Positions 22,837 through 36,458 of a stretch of DNA of 64,000 nucleotides are shown one piece after another. The position numbers were made by a program, and so were the translations under genes. How positions within the stretch are numbered: the first letter of the stretch is position 1; every line of letters begins with the position of its first letter. Under the pieces are notes generated by a model. That model had not been told where the DNA came from, searched no databases, and saw nothing but the letters and a program-made list of their open reading frames with translations. The DNA comes from Piper betle (Eukaryota > Streptophyta > Magnoliopsida > Piperales > Piperaceae): positions 1-64,000 of the forward strand of contig JAURVB010013358.1 in the NCBI GenBank assembly GCA_033002965.1. The letters are read 5' to 3'.

Positions 22837-25732
22837 ATAATAAAAAAGTGAAATAATTAAGATAGCCAAACCCATATCTCGTGCTCTTTTTAGATTATAA
22901 AGGTAAGGGCAAGGACATACATAACGTTTCGGCAATAGTCCTTGGGCCCCGGTCCTTCCTCTAGGTTAAATGCTGCAACAGATTGTGGGGGTCTTCAATC
23001 CATCAAATGAGTTAGATATCTTGATAAAAACTTATCATTTCAACAGATTAGGATCTTTCAATCTAACCTTAAAGTAAACTTCATATCTTCTACAAGAACC
23101 ATGCATGGAGTGTATACTTTATTCTGAAATTGATCTTGCAAGACTATGCATAAGATCGATTCTGCATCTGGGCAACTACATGAAGCTCCCCAACAAGTGT
23201 TTCTGCCTATTAATCTTGGAAACTAAGGAGTTCCCACTTAAACAAAATGGGATCTGAATATATAAAATAAACTGAGATAAAATGTCGGTGGCAAGAGGAA
23301 ACATTTCCCCTACACCAGTCTACCCAAAACAGCAGCTATCTATGCATCCTCTTTTTTGCAAGCATAATTCCCTGGTTGTCATTTCTCGCCACCGACACAA
23401 TGTGTTTTGATCGATATAGGATAAATGCAAGCGACGGAGCTGTACATAAAAAGGCCATACTCGGGATAAGCCAACTTCTCAAATTTTAGATTCTACCTAA
23501 TTCTCATTATTCTGCTCAAACCAAAGTCTTTATTTTCAAGTACATATATGGATGTTTTCTTGTGGCAGTGATCAGGTATATAAGACATGCAAAAAGCAAC
23601 AACCAGCATTCCACGTAGAAACGAATTCCGAGTCTGGTGTGAGTAGTTGGTGTTTTGCATGGAAGCCATCACATTGTTAAAACAGGTTAATGTTTAGTGA
23701 AAATCCTTCAACTAATCTAACTTCGTAGAACTATTTGCATCTACCATGTAGAAAACCAAGCTAGACCACTTTGATAAATAGCGAGCGCTAGCATGATAGA
23801 AACAGTGATGGGCAATTTTATATGCTGTGACAAGTAGACATCCAATCGGAGTAAGAAATGGCACAATCATAGAACACAATAGCAGAAAAGGATGCACTCA
23901 TATGTTGTCGGGGCACCTTTAACTCACCAGATTAAAAAGTTTCTATTTCCATGAATATACATATTAATAAAAGGACGGTCTCTTTCCCTTTGTCCCCTTT
24001 CATCTCCACCAATCTCTGCTAACTTTACTATGAAGTCGTGTAGGTTACCAATCTCTGTTAGACTTGCAATAAACTTCCTGTTTTAAGTACGTATGAGTTA
24101 TAACTGCAATTTCCTCATTGTCCAGAGCTGGCAAGTGAAACCACAGAGTCTTGAATTTTAATCTTTCATAATGTGAAAGTGATTTAGCAGTTAAAACCCA
24201 GTTGTCACTTTTGGAAACTAGTATGAATGTGATCAAAACGGACCGAAAAAACAGAACTTCTTCCATCAATTTATAATTAGAGAGACTCCATTGCTCTCGT
24301 CTGGGCTGTGGTGGGAATTATAATATCATATATGAAACGATCAATGGCCGACAATGCCATAGAAATAGAATATTCCGTGATTGTGTAGAGGATTATCCGA
24401 TCTTAATCACCCACACGTCGGATTTCTACTTCCAGAGAAGCGTGAATGCTGTAAACGAAGCGCTCCAATTTTCAGATAGAAAGATGAAAGTTGATCCCAC
24501 CAAAAGCAAGATCCTAGCAAGTGGTGGTGTAAGTGTGAGAAATGAAAAGGTGGAAAGGATGCTCATATATACTTCTGCATAGTTTGATTGTATGTGCATG
24601 TGGGTTTTGTGGCTGCTGGCTTATACGCATAAAGCAATGAACAAGTGTGGCTCCCATGATTCCAACCTTTATAAAAGAAATAATCTAAAGCCAAATCAAA
24701 ATGCGCCTTCTTAATCTATATTCAAAACCCAGCTTTTTTTACTGAGGTGTGCAGGAAGGAAGAATCAGTACTATTGGACGGGACTTTAAAATACAACACT
24801 GCATCGAAAAGACACGAGTTCCTTGTAACTCGGGACTGACCTCTTGCACGCATATGGAAAACAGAAACAGGGAAAATCTATTATAACCACAACCCTTTGT
24901 TCTGTTGTGAAGCACCCAAACTGTTGATGAAAAACATTAACAGTTCTTACAATTGTTTAGCCTAGAGATGCTTCTGCTTTAACTCCTTTCTAATTCTGCA
25001 TCTTCCTGCTTTCTGCAAAATGCACTTTGAATGGCGTTAATACCACGGCGTCAATTCGGAATCTAACCTTGGTTGCGATGACCCATCTGCGCCCCACTGA
25101 CACAGAGATGATCAAAGTGCTCAGAGGATTAAGCTCAGCTCACCGTCTTCCATGTGAGACACTGTGATACCAGACATGGCTCTCATCCTTTCTCATCGTA
25201 ACGAACAAGACATTTAACTCTCCCCTTTGAAACAAACAAACAAGTTTGCTTTCTGTTTTTGGTTCAAATAATGGACGTTTACTACTAGAGATATGAAGTC
25301 TAAAAACGTTACCATGGCAACATGGGATCGGTAAAACGTGCAATAGGGTTCATTTTTTCATGGCTCAACAATAGAAAAATCAGTGATTGGGCATTAAACT
25401 GCATTGAATCTTCATATTTAATTGCCATTATACCGTAGGTAGGAGAAGAGGCTGACCTTTCCCAAGAGGACAAAAGGCCTTGCCTTTGTCTGACGTCTGC
25501 TCCTCTCCCACACTCCCCCGTTTCAATCCTTTTGAAAGCTTCTTCTAAGTGCCATTTTGAGCTGTTTCTGTTGGACTTTAGCTCACTCAGGTCCTTCACA
25601 GCGGTAGGAGAGGATGCTTGCTTTGTTCGGAGAGGCTGCTTCCGAGCATCAAAGGCTTGGCATGCTAGTTTGAGGGGGACAACCGGGCAAAGCTGGTCTC
25701 TTTGGCCTTGCGGGTCTTCTTCGATAAGAGGC

Positions 25733-27973
25733 ATGGCGCGGCCGGGTGATGGCCGGAGACTGTTGAAGCTTCTCCTGGTGCTGGCTTGGCTATCGTGGGC
25801 TGCGGGTGCGTCTGTAAGCAGACAGAGGTTGGAGGTGAAGAAGCATCTCCGGCGCTTGAACAAGCCTTCTGTGAAGAGTGTTAAGGTTGAGCTGTAGTCT
25901 ACGGTTCCACCTCCATTCTTCTTCTTACATTGATCAAAAAGTTGATGTCTTTGTTTTTCTGGGTCTTCTCCGTCTATCATTCCCTCTGTTTTTCTCTGTG
26001 GCATTTCTTGTTTCTCAGCTTTTACTAGCTACTGCTGCTCTTCTTCACTTGTTTTGACATTTTGGCTTCTATGCTACTTGGAAAACTGTTGTGTTTTAGT
26101 TTGCATGTTGAGCTTTTAGAGTAGTTTTCTTCTTCTTTTCCACTTCTTAGCTTTTTGATTCGTTTGAACTATGAATGTTATTTGGTGGCTCTCTACATGC
26201 TGCTAGTTTTACCCTGACTAAAACAAAAGCATCATTTAAACAATTTTCAATAACGCTTCTGTTAATAATTGTTGTTTCTGTCTTTCTTTTATCAAATTTA
26301 CTTACGAATGAGTATAACGTTTCTTCAACACTTTCATGCATTTTTTGTTTCAATCATTTTGGTTCTGAAAGACTGCATCTTTGTCTATCTTTTTCACATT
26401 TGGTATACAGAGTCCGGATGGGGATATAATCGACTGCGTTCATGTTTCTCATCAACCTGCTTTCGACCACCCTTTCCTCAAAAACCATGCAATCCAGGTT
26501 CCACTCATTTTCTTCTTTTCATCATAATTTTTCTGGTGGGTCTCTCAGCCTTTTCTCATATTGTTACTAATTTCTATAGACGAGGCCTGCTTTCCACCCA
26601 GAGGGGCTCTTTGGTGCCAGTAAAGTTGCTTCAACTCGAGAGCAATCTAACACCATTAAACAGCTTTGGCACTTAAGTGGAAGGTGCCCTCAAGACACCA
26701 TACCTGTAAGGAGAACAAAGAAAGCTGATTTACTAAGAGCTAGCTCAGTAAAAAGATATGGGAGGAAGAAGGGAACTGTTCCCCAACCAAGATCAGTCGA
26801 CCCTGACCTGATTAATCAAAGTGGACACCAGGTAGGAGAGCTTAATATACTCAAAACCTTGCTATGCTTGTCTCTTCATTTCTTATCTTCTAATGCTATA
26901 ATGTTACCATCTCCATTGTGTGGTAGCATGCGATTGCTTATGTGGAAGGAGATGAGTACTATGGAGCAAAAGCCACGATGAATGTTTGGCAACCCAGAAT
27001 TCAACAGCCGAATGAGTTTAGCTTGTCTCAGTTGTGGATACTTGGAGGTTCGTTTGGAGAAGACCTCAATAGCATTGAAGCTGGTTGGCAGGTTGAACAT
27101 ATACCGTTAGTATCTGTTTCATTTTATGAAGGGAAGTTATCTTTGATTCATTTCTTCGTCTTAAACTGCTGAAACAGGTTAGCCCAGACCTTTATGGTGA
27201 CAATAACACAAGGCTATTCACTTACTGGACTGTAAGTCTTATCACATAATGTGAGAATGATTACATTATCCTGAACACTCTCATATGTATGATAATGTAT
27301 CTCGTCTTTATGCTATTATTTTAACAGAGTGATGCTTATCAAGCCACCGGATGCTACAACCTTCTCTGCTCCGGATTCATACAGATCAACAGTGACATAG
27401 CAATGGGTGCCAGCATTTTCCCTGTATCAGAATATCACAAGTCTCAATATGATATTAGTATTCTTGTCTGGAAGGTAAAAATATGCGTTGAGTAAGATGG
27501 GCAAGCTAAAGAAATGTTCATTATAAGAATATAATACCTCTTCTTATATGTGCATCTATTTCTTGAAGATCATATCTCTTGATATATTCTTGCAGGATCC
27601 TAAAGAGGGCCACTGGTGGATGCAATTTGGAAATGACTATGTGCTAGGCTATTGGCCGGCCTTCCTTTTCTCTTATCTGGGTGATAGTGCAAGCATGGTT
27701 GAGTGGGGAGGGGAAGTTGTAAACTCAGAACCAGATGGGATGCACACCTCCACTGAGATGGGTAGTGGCCATTTCCCAGAAGAAGGCTTTGGCAAGTCTA
27801 GCTACTTCCGAAATATTCAAATAGTGGATGGTTCCAATAACTTGAGAGCTCCAAGTAATGTTGGCACTTTCACGGAGCAGTCCAATTGCTATGATGTGCA
27901 GCATGGTAACAACGGTGATTGGGGTAGTTACTTTTACTATGGAGGACCTGGTAGAAATCCGAATTGTCCATAA
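25733..27973 (+). CDS. Secreted neprosin-domain (DUF239) protein with activation peptide
   Basis: Seven exons: 25733-25885, 26411-26497, 26580-26831, 26927-27091, 27178-27231, 27328-27474, 27596-27973; all junctions are phase 0 and give 411 residues. Residues 1-25 form a signal peptide ([17 protein letters not shown]). The neprosin activation-peptide region (DUF4409; [28 protein letters not shown]) is followed by the DUF239 domain from about residue 165. The family has prolyl endopeptidase activity in pitcher-plant neprosin, with two catalytic glutamates; the matching residues appear to be E215 in SIEAGW and E340 in [10 protein letters not shown], both present. [14 protein letters not shown] and the C-terminal NCYDV...NPNCP are also typical. 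Expected in the secretory pathway or cell wall. Whether this member is proteolytic is inferred only from the conserved residues; most plant paralogues are uncharacterised. Confidence 0.93.
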
Positions 27974-30796
27974 GAAAGTGTTCAAAGCACCATTGAATTA
28001 CCTCTGCAAGTTTTAAGCAGGATATGACCATGTGTATGAAGTCCCCTTGGCTTGGTTTGCCCATTTGCTTGCTTTGGAGGTTTTGATGCAGTCATGGAAG
28101 TTTGTTTAACTCCGCATAATCGATCGGAGAGACAGGCCTAAGTTTCTGAATGGAACAGGCCTTGGTTGTTCTCTGTAATTTTTTTTTCTTTTGCACTTGG
28201 AGTGTGGTGTTCAAAGCTTTTAATAATCTGCAAAGTTAAGCTTGTTCAACCTCCTGGTTCTCCATGAATGGCCTTGATCAGATATTTACAAGTGGAACTG
28301 TGGAAGAAACCCAGAGATTGTCAGAAGAACAGGCATGTGAGTATAAAATAAAACAGAAGGCATGCGAGTATGGTAAAATCTGCTTTCAATTGACTACATC
28401 TTTTTTATCAAAGCAATTGACCACATCTTTAAGAACTACCCAGAATTGTTCGGTTTTTATGAAGGAGCATTTAATTTGGCTGACATAGATCCTTGGTGGA
28501 GATTCCCTCCAATGCTCCCAGTTCATTTTTGGCCCATGCTGCATACCTGATACCTGATAAAATTTGGGCAAAGGGTAAAAAAAAGATTCGGACTTAGATC
28601 TTGTGAAAAACTCAAACAGTTCGCAGAGCCACGTATTGAAATGGACTGCTATATCGTTGGGTAAACCTGTGAAGGGAGTAGAGGTACGTTTGTTCTTTAC
28701 ATAGTCAATTAGTCGAGTGATAAGAATTTGCAGCGGGCGGTTCAGGGGTCGAGTTACATGAGAGTTTTAATGAGTTGATTCAACCTAGCCGAATTTATCA
28801 TATATATAACTTGATTTAATAATTTAATATTTATAATTCGACTCGATTCGGTGACAAATAAATTAACCACAAGTTTTATTAAACCTAAATCAACTCGATT
28901 CAATTCAGACTCAACTTGTAACCTGATTGACTCATAATTCAAATAGGTTTGATTTGTGTCGTCATCTGTTGTCGTCTGTTGTTGCTAATTGCCACCCATT
29001 GCTCTGTTGCTCGTCGATGGTCACTAGCCACCAGTTACCACAACTCCCAAATTGCCAGCTCCTTCCCCATTCCCATACACTAATTAAAACTTGAAATAAT
29101 AGCTTTACTTTTCCTTTTATACTGGTTCAGGTCGAGCTCAATTTATTATTTTTTAAATAACCAAATTTAAATTAAATTTTTAAAAAATTTGACTCGTATT
29201 AATTAAAACCCAAACTTATTAAAATTATTAACCAACCGGTCCAGAGTTTTGAAAAAATCAACCGGCCCGTGACCAGTCCTGGGTCATGGACAATTGAGCC
29301 TGGCTGACACTGGACTGGCCCTTTACAATGAGAGGGCCAACTTGATGGGGACTACATTAATTGTCTTCTTCATCTCCTCTTTGAATCATTATCACTGGTG
29401 TCTTCTTCTACTGTCTCTACACATTGGTTGTGTTTTTATTTTCTGCTGCTGCTAAAAGTTACCCAGGACGCAGTTTTCATTTCCTCTCCAAGATGAAAAT
29501 CTCATGTTCATCTTTTATTTTTAAAACTTCTAAACGTATTCACCATGAGCAGGTCTGCTCAAGCTCAGAGCATTTTAACGTACACATTCAATCTATTTGC
29601 TAAAATATTAACACGGAAAACTTGATGACATCTCCAACTATACACAAAATATGGCTTAAGAAAAACGCTTATTATAGGCACAAGTTGGAATGGTATGTGA
29701 TAATAAATTTCGTTATGAACCCTTGGCAGCAAAGAAGAGACGAGAATGAGCTGCTAAAGTGGACAGAGCTCATACCATGTTCATGGCAGCCTCACTCTCG
29801 AGATCAGCGGAGTTGGCCATGTTAGGAAGCACGTGGGAGGTCTGCTAAAAGCCATGAAAATGTCGGCCACACCTCTTTCGGCCAGCCACGCCAACATGAT
29901 TCATTCATATTCCATCCCCTCCCCATCCTTTTCAAGGTAGAAGAGCGCGGAAAGAAGGCAGCTTCTCCCTACTCTAAATAATTCATCAACCATTCGGCAG
30001 AGGACACAATGCAGCACGCAATTCTCAAGAACAGCGTCAAATATCAATATCAAACATTGGCATGTGCTGCTTGAATCAATTCAGGAACAAAGTTGAGCAG
30101 CTCGACCGTCCATTGTGATACGAAGTTTCGGATGGTCTAGCAGTACGTATACGGCGTGCGTGCGTGGGTTTAATTAGAGAACGACGCAATGTTTGTATTG
30201 GCAAGTACGAGTTCTTGACTGATTAGATACTTCACCTAATGAAGTTGAGTTATTAACTCCCAAAAATCTGGCCTTTGGAAAATTGAATTTATGTCTGACC
30301 AAACCATAGATTCATTCTGGTCTCGACTCAAGCTTCAAATGGTTGCAAGAAATGATACAGCGCAAATCAAATGCGCCAATCGCTTCATTGGAACAAAAAA
30401 GTTCGCCTGAAACATTGTAACGTTCCAACGTAATTACATTGTACTACGCCCTTTAAGTATCTCATGATAGTAGATGTACTATCACGCTCTGAGAAAGTTA
30501 AACGATTTTGGGTGAGTTCAATAGGGAATGTCACGTATGATAGTTTGGTACATGCACAGCATGATTTGTAAGGCAACAATGAGAAATAAACAAACAATCG
30601 CATCCATATATATCAAATGAAATCATATATAATCAATACCACCACCTCCCAATCTACTCCATCAAATACAAAGAAAGCAAGAAAGAAAAAGAGAGTAAAG
30701 AATACGAAATCAGATGCACCAACAGAAACGTAACTCTCTAAACAAAAGTCATCAAATGTACACAGCAGGGCAAGCAGAGGCAACGCTCGGCGTCTC
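27974..30796. other. Intergenic region
   Basis: 3' flank of the neprosin gene followed by DNA without recognised genes. The 28745-28960 stretch contains CTCGATTC-rich, AACTCGATT-type sequence resembling in style the dispersed repeats at 22.6 and 32.2 kb, but I could not establish a real alignment. Short frames at 29622-29825 and 30385-30603 have no support. Confidence 0.5.
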
Positions 30797-30982
30797 TCAG
30801 AAGAACAAGAGCCCGAAAATCAGCGCGGCGAGGAACGCGAACGCCGCCGGGACGACTCCAGACGCGCCGGAGACGGGGCTGGGCGCCGGGGCGTCGGCCG
30901 CCGCGGCCTTCCCGGCCATGGAAGCGGCAATGGCGACGGCCAGCAGGACGGCGGCGACGATCCTGGCCTTCAAAGACTCCAT
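30797..30982 (-). CDS. Arabinogalactan peptide (AG-peptide), GPI-anchored
   Basis: A 61-residue single-exon protein starting MESLKARIVAAVLLAVAIAA. Layout is that of AG-peptides of the AGP12/13/14 group: an N-terminal signal peptide (to about A28/A29), a very short mature part DAPAPSPVSGASG with Ala-Pro and Ser-Pro dipeptides for proline hydroxylation and arabinogalactan addition, and a C-terminal hydrophobic tail (VVPAAFAFLAALIFGLLFF) acting as a GPI-anchor signal. The longer open frame starting at 31093 only adds a non-signal N-terminus and is not preferred. A TTTAAAT element at 31091-31098 could be its TATA box. It should act at the plasma membrane and cell wall surface. The coding part is strongly GC-rich compared with its surroundings. 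Confidence 0.85.
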   Translation of the reverse strand: MESLKARIVAAVLLAVAIAASMAGKAAAADAPAPSPVSGASGVVPAAFAFLAALIFGLLFF

Positions 30983-32214
30983 TTTTCTCCCGCTTTCCGA
31001 CGCAAAGATCGAATCTTTACGATTGGAAGAGGCGTGGATGGGATGGGGGGGGGTGGCAGCGTGGGGGAGCTCAAGGAGAAGAAGGGGATCCATTTAAAGG
31101 GCGGGAGGGACGGGCAGGGCGGGCAGGCTGCCCCGCCAGCGACGTAGCTTCTACATTTTTGGGGAGAGGTTGGTGACAGGTTGTGTCTGACGTTAGGTGC
31201 TATACAGCTGTGTGGGCCCCGCTTCCCATTAGGCTGGCGGCTCTCTCAAGCGTCTCGCACGTGTCAGGGATATGTAATTTTCAATTAGTTTGAGTTTAAT
31301 TTTATTTGGAGTTAATTTTTTTGAGTTTTTGGACGAATGTTTAAGCCCCCCCCTTTTATATATCCAATGATTTTGTATCTGTGGATGGTGCATTGAAGAA
31401 TATTTATGTTTTAAATAATACATTTGGATTAAAAAAATTAAATATTGCTCAACTTGGCTGAATTATGGCGATTTTAAGTGAAATTGACGTCGATTTGCAT
31501 TCACTTATTTTTAAGGGTACTAAGATGGATAATGACCTTAGTTAACTGACAAGTCAAGCAATTACCAAATCGAGCTTACAATTTTTTTTAAATATAATTC
31601 TTTGTTTGAGGACAAAAAGTTGTGAATGGCAAAAATATTTGAACCAAACACTGAGGCTTGGCTTATTGCCATGGGCACCCAGTTGTTAAGTGGCTCACAC
31701 ATGCAACAAAACTATCAACAATTGATTGACAAAGAGTCCAAATATGTGCATTGCCCAAAGTTTAAGCGAACGCAACTTTTGATTGATTGGAGGGAAGGCC
31801 CCGTTTTAAAATGGAGGCGTTTCCAATGTTCCAAGTCCGGCCACCGCGGTCTCTTACACATCCGTTAAAATGCAACTGTTGGGTGAATTGTCGTTAGCCT
31901 ACCGCCCTCTCTTCACCTTTTCCACTTCAAAGATTTTGATCTTGTAAAAAGAGTTTCCTTTTGTGAAAAGCAAGGATGGGTTTTGAATTGAATTGCGGCA
32001 TTGAAAGTGCTGCAAATGCGATGCATCGGTGGAGCATTTGGTGAAGGAGATGTTCACAGAGGGGAGGGGGTAGATGAACCAACGTTCCCTTCGGAAGGGC
32101 ATAGACGTTCTTTTGCAGCTTCACTTTCCAACGTGTGGACTATGTTTAGAAGTAAACATATCTCTCTCTTTATACTTTATACGTAGAAGAATACAAGAGG
32201 TTGAGTTGAGGAAT

Positions 32215-32420
32215 AATTAATTTTTAAGCGAGTCAGATCGTGAGTATTTTATGTTCAATTCGGCTTAACTAGATTTGAAACTTAATATTTAAATGCTCGA
32301 GTTTGAATTCAACTCTTATTCAAATCCTACAAGTCGGAAGTTTGAGCAAGACAATGTTCGATTCGATTTAACTCGGTTATAATTCGAACTTAACTCAATA
32401 ATATAATATAATAATATATA
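32215..32420. repeat. Dispersed repeat, copy B
   Basis: Diverged direct copy of the segment at 22590-22800 (shared ordered blocks such as TTCGGCTTAACT, TTGAAACTTA, TTTAAATGCTCGA, TTTGAGCAAG, GGTTATAA, AACTCAATAATATAATATAA). It ends in TA-rich sequence like copy A. No coding content. Confidence 0.6.
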
Positions 32421-34449
32421 TAATATTATTTATTTACTTAAAATATATTTAAAATTATAAATAAATATTATTATTGACTATATATTAAAGGAGCGTGGTG
32501 GTGGGTGTTATTTTTATTTATTATTATTTTTATCAAATTTGAGTCATCTTTATAATTGAATAATTCAGATTAAAATTTAAGACATAAATATTATTTACCC
32601 CCAAATAAGATAATATATATATATATATTCATAAATTTAATTATAACTAATTATATTTAATAAAATAACAAAATAACATTAATAAAAGGGTTACTTCAGT
32701 AGTTGGAGAGTGTTAGACTAAAGATCTTTAAACGAGCTTTAGCAATTGTGGAATCTCCACCTCTCCAAGATTGAGAAAAGATGGTGAGCAGTTACATACA
32801 AACTCCCACGGACAAAGTCATGTGCATAAAAGCAATCACACTGTGAAACAGCATATATAGCTGTGAATTGCGAGAGCACAAGGGGATGGTAGTATTGAAG
32901 AAGCTAAATTGGAACATAGAAGTTTTAGGGGCTAGGATTTGGCCAAGCATCCCCTTCTCCCTTTTTCTGCTACTTGCATCTCTTTATCGTGAACTTCAAA
33001 CTCAAACTTAAAATCACAGTCCTCGCTTTTCCCTTGTCAGCTCTCGTCTTTTGTTTGATTTGAATCTCGGGAAGCTTCGGACTTCAATGTTTTATATATA
33101 CGTGGGCTTCACAGTTCTAATTTGCAGTCTGCATGCCTTATCTCCAAGCATAGAACTAGCTAGAAGAGTACAATGGTCGGCAACTTAGCTTCCATTTGAG
33201 TTCTTGGCCCTCTTGAATGATTTTAAATGTAGTAAACATTGGGCCTTGAATTTCAGGTTAGGACAAGTGAAATGTTCTTGATTTTATATGCATGTCACAA
33301 TGGTTTCTTCACTAGATTAGAAGTTGATTTTATCTGATGATTTCTCAACTGGGTTCTTGTGATTTCACGATTATAATTAGTTTTGAAGTTGTAGTTATCG
33401 ATGCTGCTTGTTACCCTCACTATTTTTTATCAGGCTTGCCATCTAGAGAGAACCAGAACAAGAATGAAGGCATGCGATAGGGAGATGAGTGGACATCTTG
33501 CAGCCAACCATTACTCATTTCACTTGGGCTCTGAGCTCAATCAGTTTGCCAGAAGTTTGGATATATGATTTGTCCATATTTCATCCAAAATTGCCCAACT
33601 TGAGTGCTTCAAAATGTTGGCCAAATTCAACGCAATCTAATCAACGAAGCAAACCAAATGAGAAAAAAAAGCCTCACTTCGAATACCATTAATTATTCAA
33701 ATGACATCAGTCTATATTAAAAAATTCTAATACTCAAAATCCAAATTAAAATATATATGTTTTCTTTTCTTACAATTTTATAATATTTTTCATTAACAAA
33801 TATATTGACAATTATTTATTAGAAAAATCATCTTTTTCTTATAATTGCCATATTTCTCTTATATTATTTGTAATTTTACCCATTTTTGTTAACATTGATT
33901 AACTAATTTAATTTCAATAGTATGTTGTTAAACAGTAAGTATAACTAATATAAAAGGATCTAATTCAACTAGAAGTAAGATCATATTTATCTTAACCTTT
34001 CTTTATATTAGTAAAGATTAGAAAAATATTAATAAAATTAATATTATAAAACTGATTCAACCTTAACAAGACTTTCTAAAGATTAATATGACTAATTACA
34101 TAAGAGAATTAACTCAAGTAAGATTAAATTCTACTAATTAACTTAAATTATAAGATCATACATTAATTTTTATTATATTTTTAAAAAATATATACCATAT
34201 CATATGATCCTTAATATAAGAATCATTAAAACACAAATCTTATTTTATCGCGCATGAATTGACACATGCAAACGTCTAGTTAAAAATATGAAAACTTCAT
34301 CCATTAAAATATAAAATTTTCTAGAAGAAATTAATTTGCGTCATTAAAAAGACAATGTTTGCTTCATTAAGCATATGACAATTTTAATATTGATCACTTG
34401 ATTTAATTCATCCTCTTGAGTCATTAAACATTGGCCACTAAAATGTTCT

Positions 34450-34451
<2 letters not shown>

Positions 34452-34490
<39 letters not shown>
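34452..34490. repeat. (TA)n microsatellite, about 19 repeats
   Basis: Perfect TA dinucleotide run of about 39 bases in AT-rich intergenic DNA; likely length-polymorphic. Confidence 0.95.
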
Positions 34491-34494
<4 letters not shown>

Positions 34495-35592
34495 TACATA
34501 CACCTTAGGTAGAGCTCACCCAATCAACATTGACCGCAATTTCGATCAAATTTACAACCAGGTCCAACTAAATTAAACTTTCCATCATTAAACAAATAAT
34601 ACAAATGTTATATTACGATGATGTACATATATACATTACATTATTATACAATACAATGCACACATTATTATGATTCTTCATAATAATATAGCATTATTAT
34701 ACAAATGCTATGTTATGTATGATTTAGATGTATTAATTGGGTTAATGATCACATATATTCATGTGGTATTCAAATATTAATTTTTCATGTGAACGAAATA
34801 TTTATTTGTCTATTTATCTAGCTATTGAATATAATCAAGTGAGATGGTCTTAAGCTAATGGTTTTCAACATTTCTATTCTATTTATTATCATTACTCTTG
34901 TAACGTTTTTCTTACAGAGAATATAGAAGTATTTTAAGCAAATTCCATTATTTAAAAAAAATGATTTATTTGTGCTTTCCTTTTGTAATTTTAGTTCCAA
35001 TTTATTAAAAAAGATTATAATTTTTAAAATTTTATCTAATTACATATTTATATCTTAAACCGACATTATTAGAAATATTATCCCAAAACAAATCTCAATT
35101 AACACCAAAACAAGAGCGAAAAGATAAAACCAGAGAAAGGAAGACATCTTCCTCCAGAAAAAGTGTGAGAGCAGAGGAAGAAGCAAGGAAGGAGATAAGC
35201 AAAATACAAGTAAGACAAAAATTTTGAGCCGGAGAAAAGATCATCCTTTCCCCCCAATCAATTCTTGGGTCTTCCTCTTCACCTTGTCGTTTCCCATTTT
35301 CTTCATCAAAAGTTGCATTCTTTGTTGGTCTGCCAATGGTGATTCCTCTGTAAGGCACACCGTTTTTGCTCTGTTTCTCTCTGTTTTTTTGGGGAAAATT
35401 GTGTGTTTTTTCACCGTTTGGATTGTATCTGACTGCTCTGTTTTGTTAGGATTGCAGGGAAATTTGAGTTGATCAGTTTAGTTCTGCTTTAATTGGATTT
35501 CCAGGTGACAGTTTTCAGTCAATTTGACGCGGATACGTATAGATTATGAGCAAAAAAAGGTGTTTGATTGTTGATGGTTTTGTTGCATAGTC

Positions 35593-36458
35593 ATGGAGAA
35601 TGTGGAAGTGAGTTGTGCTAGAGCTCCTGAGGCAGATTTTCTGCAGTGGGGGAACAGGAAGCGATCCAGATGCTTCAAGGTGAAGAAGGACGAAATTCTG
35701 AAGAAACCGATTGGCGTGTCCACCAAGAGGGCTTACACTCGTCTTGTCAGAGCCGACAAGGATGCAGCTCCACTCCCATTGAATCGGAAGAGGTCTGTAA
35801 TGATCCTGTTCTGTTGAAAGATTGAGTCTTTTATTCGTCATCACCATGGTCTAATTCTGTGTTGGCTTTGTTTGTAGATGCTTCGATTCGCCAAACCGGA
35901 AGTTTCCATCGTCGTCCTCACCTGAGAAGGAGGATCGGTACTACTCCACCAGGGGAGCAGTGGTTGAGGATGGCGGTGGGAAGGTGCTCATGGACGGTGT
36001 CAAGGATGAGAAAGGATTTGTTTGGCCAAAGTTCTTTGTTTCCTTATCTAGCAAAGAGAAGGAGGAGGACTTCATGGCCATGAAAGGGTGTAAACTACCA
36101 CAAAGGCCTAAAAAAAGAGCGAAGCTTGTTCAGAAAAGCATACTTGTAACTACCCAACAATTTCTGTTTTGATTTCTATAAATCTTGGAAGGTTTTGATT
36201 AGTTGTGATTTTGCTCTTACCAATTCAATTGGTGCGCAGTTGGTCTGTCCTGGTACATGGTTGTCTGATCTTTCTCATGAGAGGTATGAAGTTAGGGAGA
36301 AGAAGAGCTCTAAGAAGGTAAACATCTTTTTGCTATTGATCAAATGTTCAAGTTTTGTGTAGAAAAAGATTAGAGAGTTATGAATGTCCCATGTTTGCAT
36401 GATGCAGAGACCAATAGGTTTGAAGGCCATGAGGAGTATGGAAAGTGATTCTGAATGA
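35593..36458 (+). CDS. DUF1639 family protein
   Basis: Four exons, 35593-35792, 35878-36145, 36240-36317 and 36408-36458, give 198 residues with consistent phases. The N-terminal part has WGNRKRSRCFKVKKDE and a conserved R-C motif at the first junction. The middle is Ser/Lys/Glu-rich with GFVWPKFFVSLSSKEKEEDF and LPQRPKKRAK, the basic motif expected for DUF1639 (LP-RPKKR). The end is LSHERYEVREKKSSKKRPIG-LKAM. These basic clusters suggest nuclear location, and some DUF1639 members are reported as small, highly basic proteins of unknown function. No enzymatic motif is visible. The start codon at 35593 follows a stretch that reads as a plant 5' leader. Confidence 0.85.

Larger units (their letters stand above)
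22353..25732. other. Intergenic region with a dispersed repeat, no gene recognised
   Basis: Contains a repeat also found at 32.2 kb (listed separately) and a TA microsatellite. From about 22.9 to 25.3 kb the base composition is closer to that of genic DNA, but I found no exon chain. The promoter and 5' leader of the neprosin gene should lie in the last several hundred bases. A minus-strand open frame of 231 codons at 25309-26004 overlaps that gene in antisense and looks spurious. Confidence 0.5.
30983..35592. other. Long intergenic region with dispersed repeat and microsatellites
   Basis: Promoter of the AG-peptide gene on the left; dispersed repeat copy B at 32.2 kb; AT-rich DNA from 32.4 to 35.1 kb with a TA microsatellite at 34.45 kb; and the probable promoter and 5' leader (perhaps with a leader intron) of the DUF1639 gene from about 35.2 kb. 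Open frames at 31626-31868 and 31899-32186 show no family resemblance. Confidence 0.5.

Noticed and set aside
25309..26004. 231-codon minus-strand open frame
   Set aside because: Overlaps neprosin exon 1 and its leader in antisense; the plus-strand exon chain is far better supported.
30983..31093. N-terminal extension of the AG-peptide open frame
   Set aside because: The shorter start gives a proper signal peptide and the expected AG-peptide size; the extension is charged and Pro-rich and would abolish secretion.
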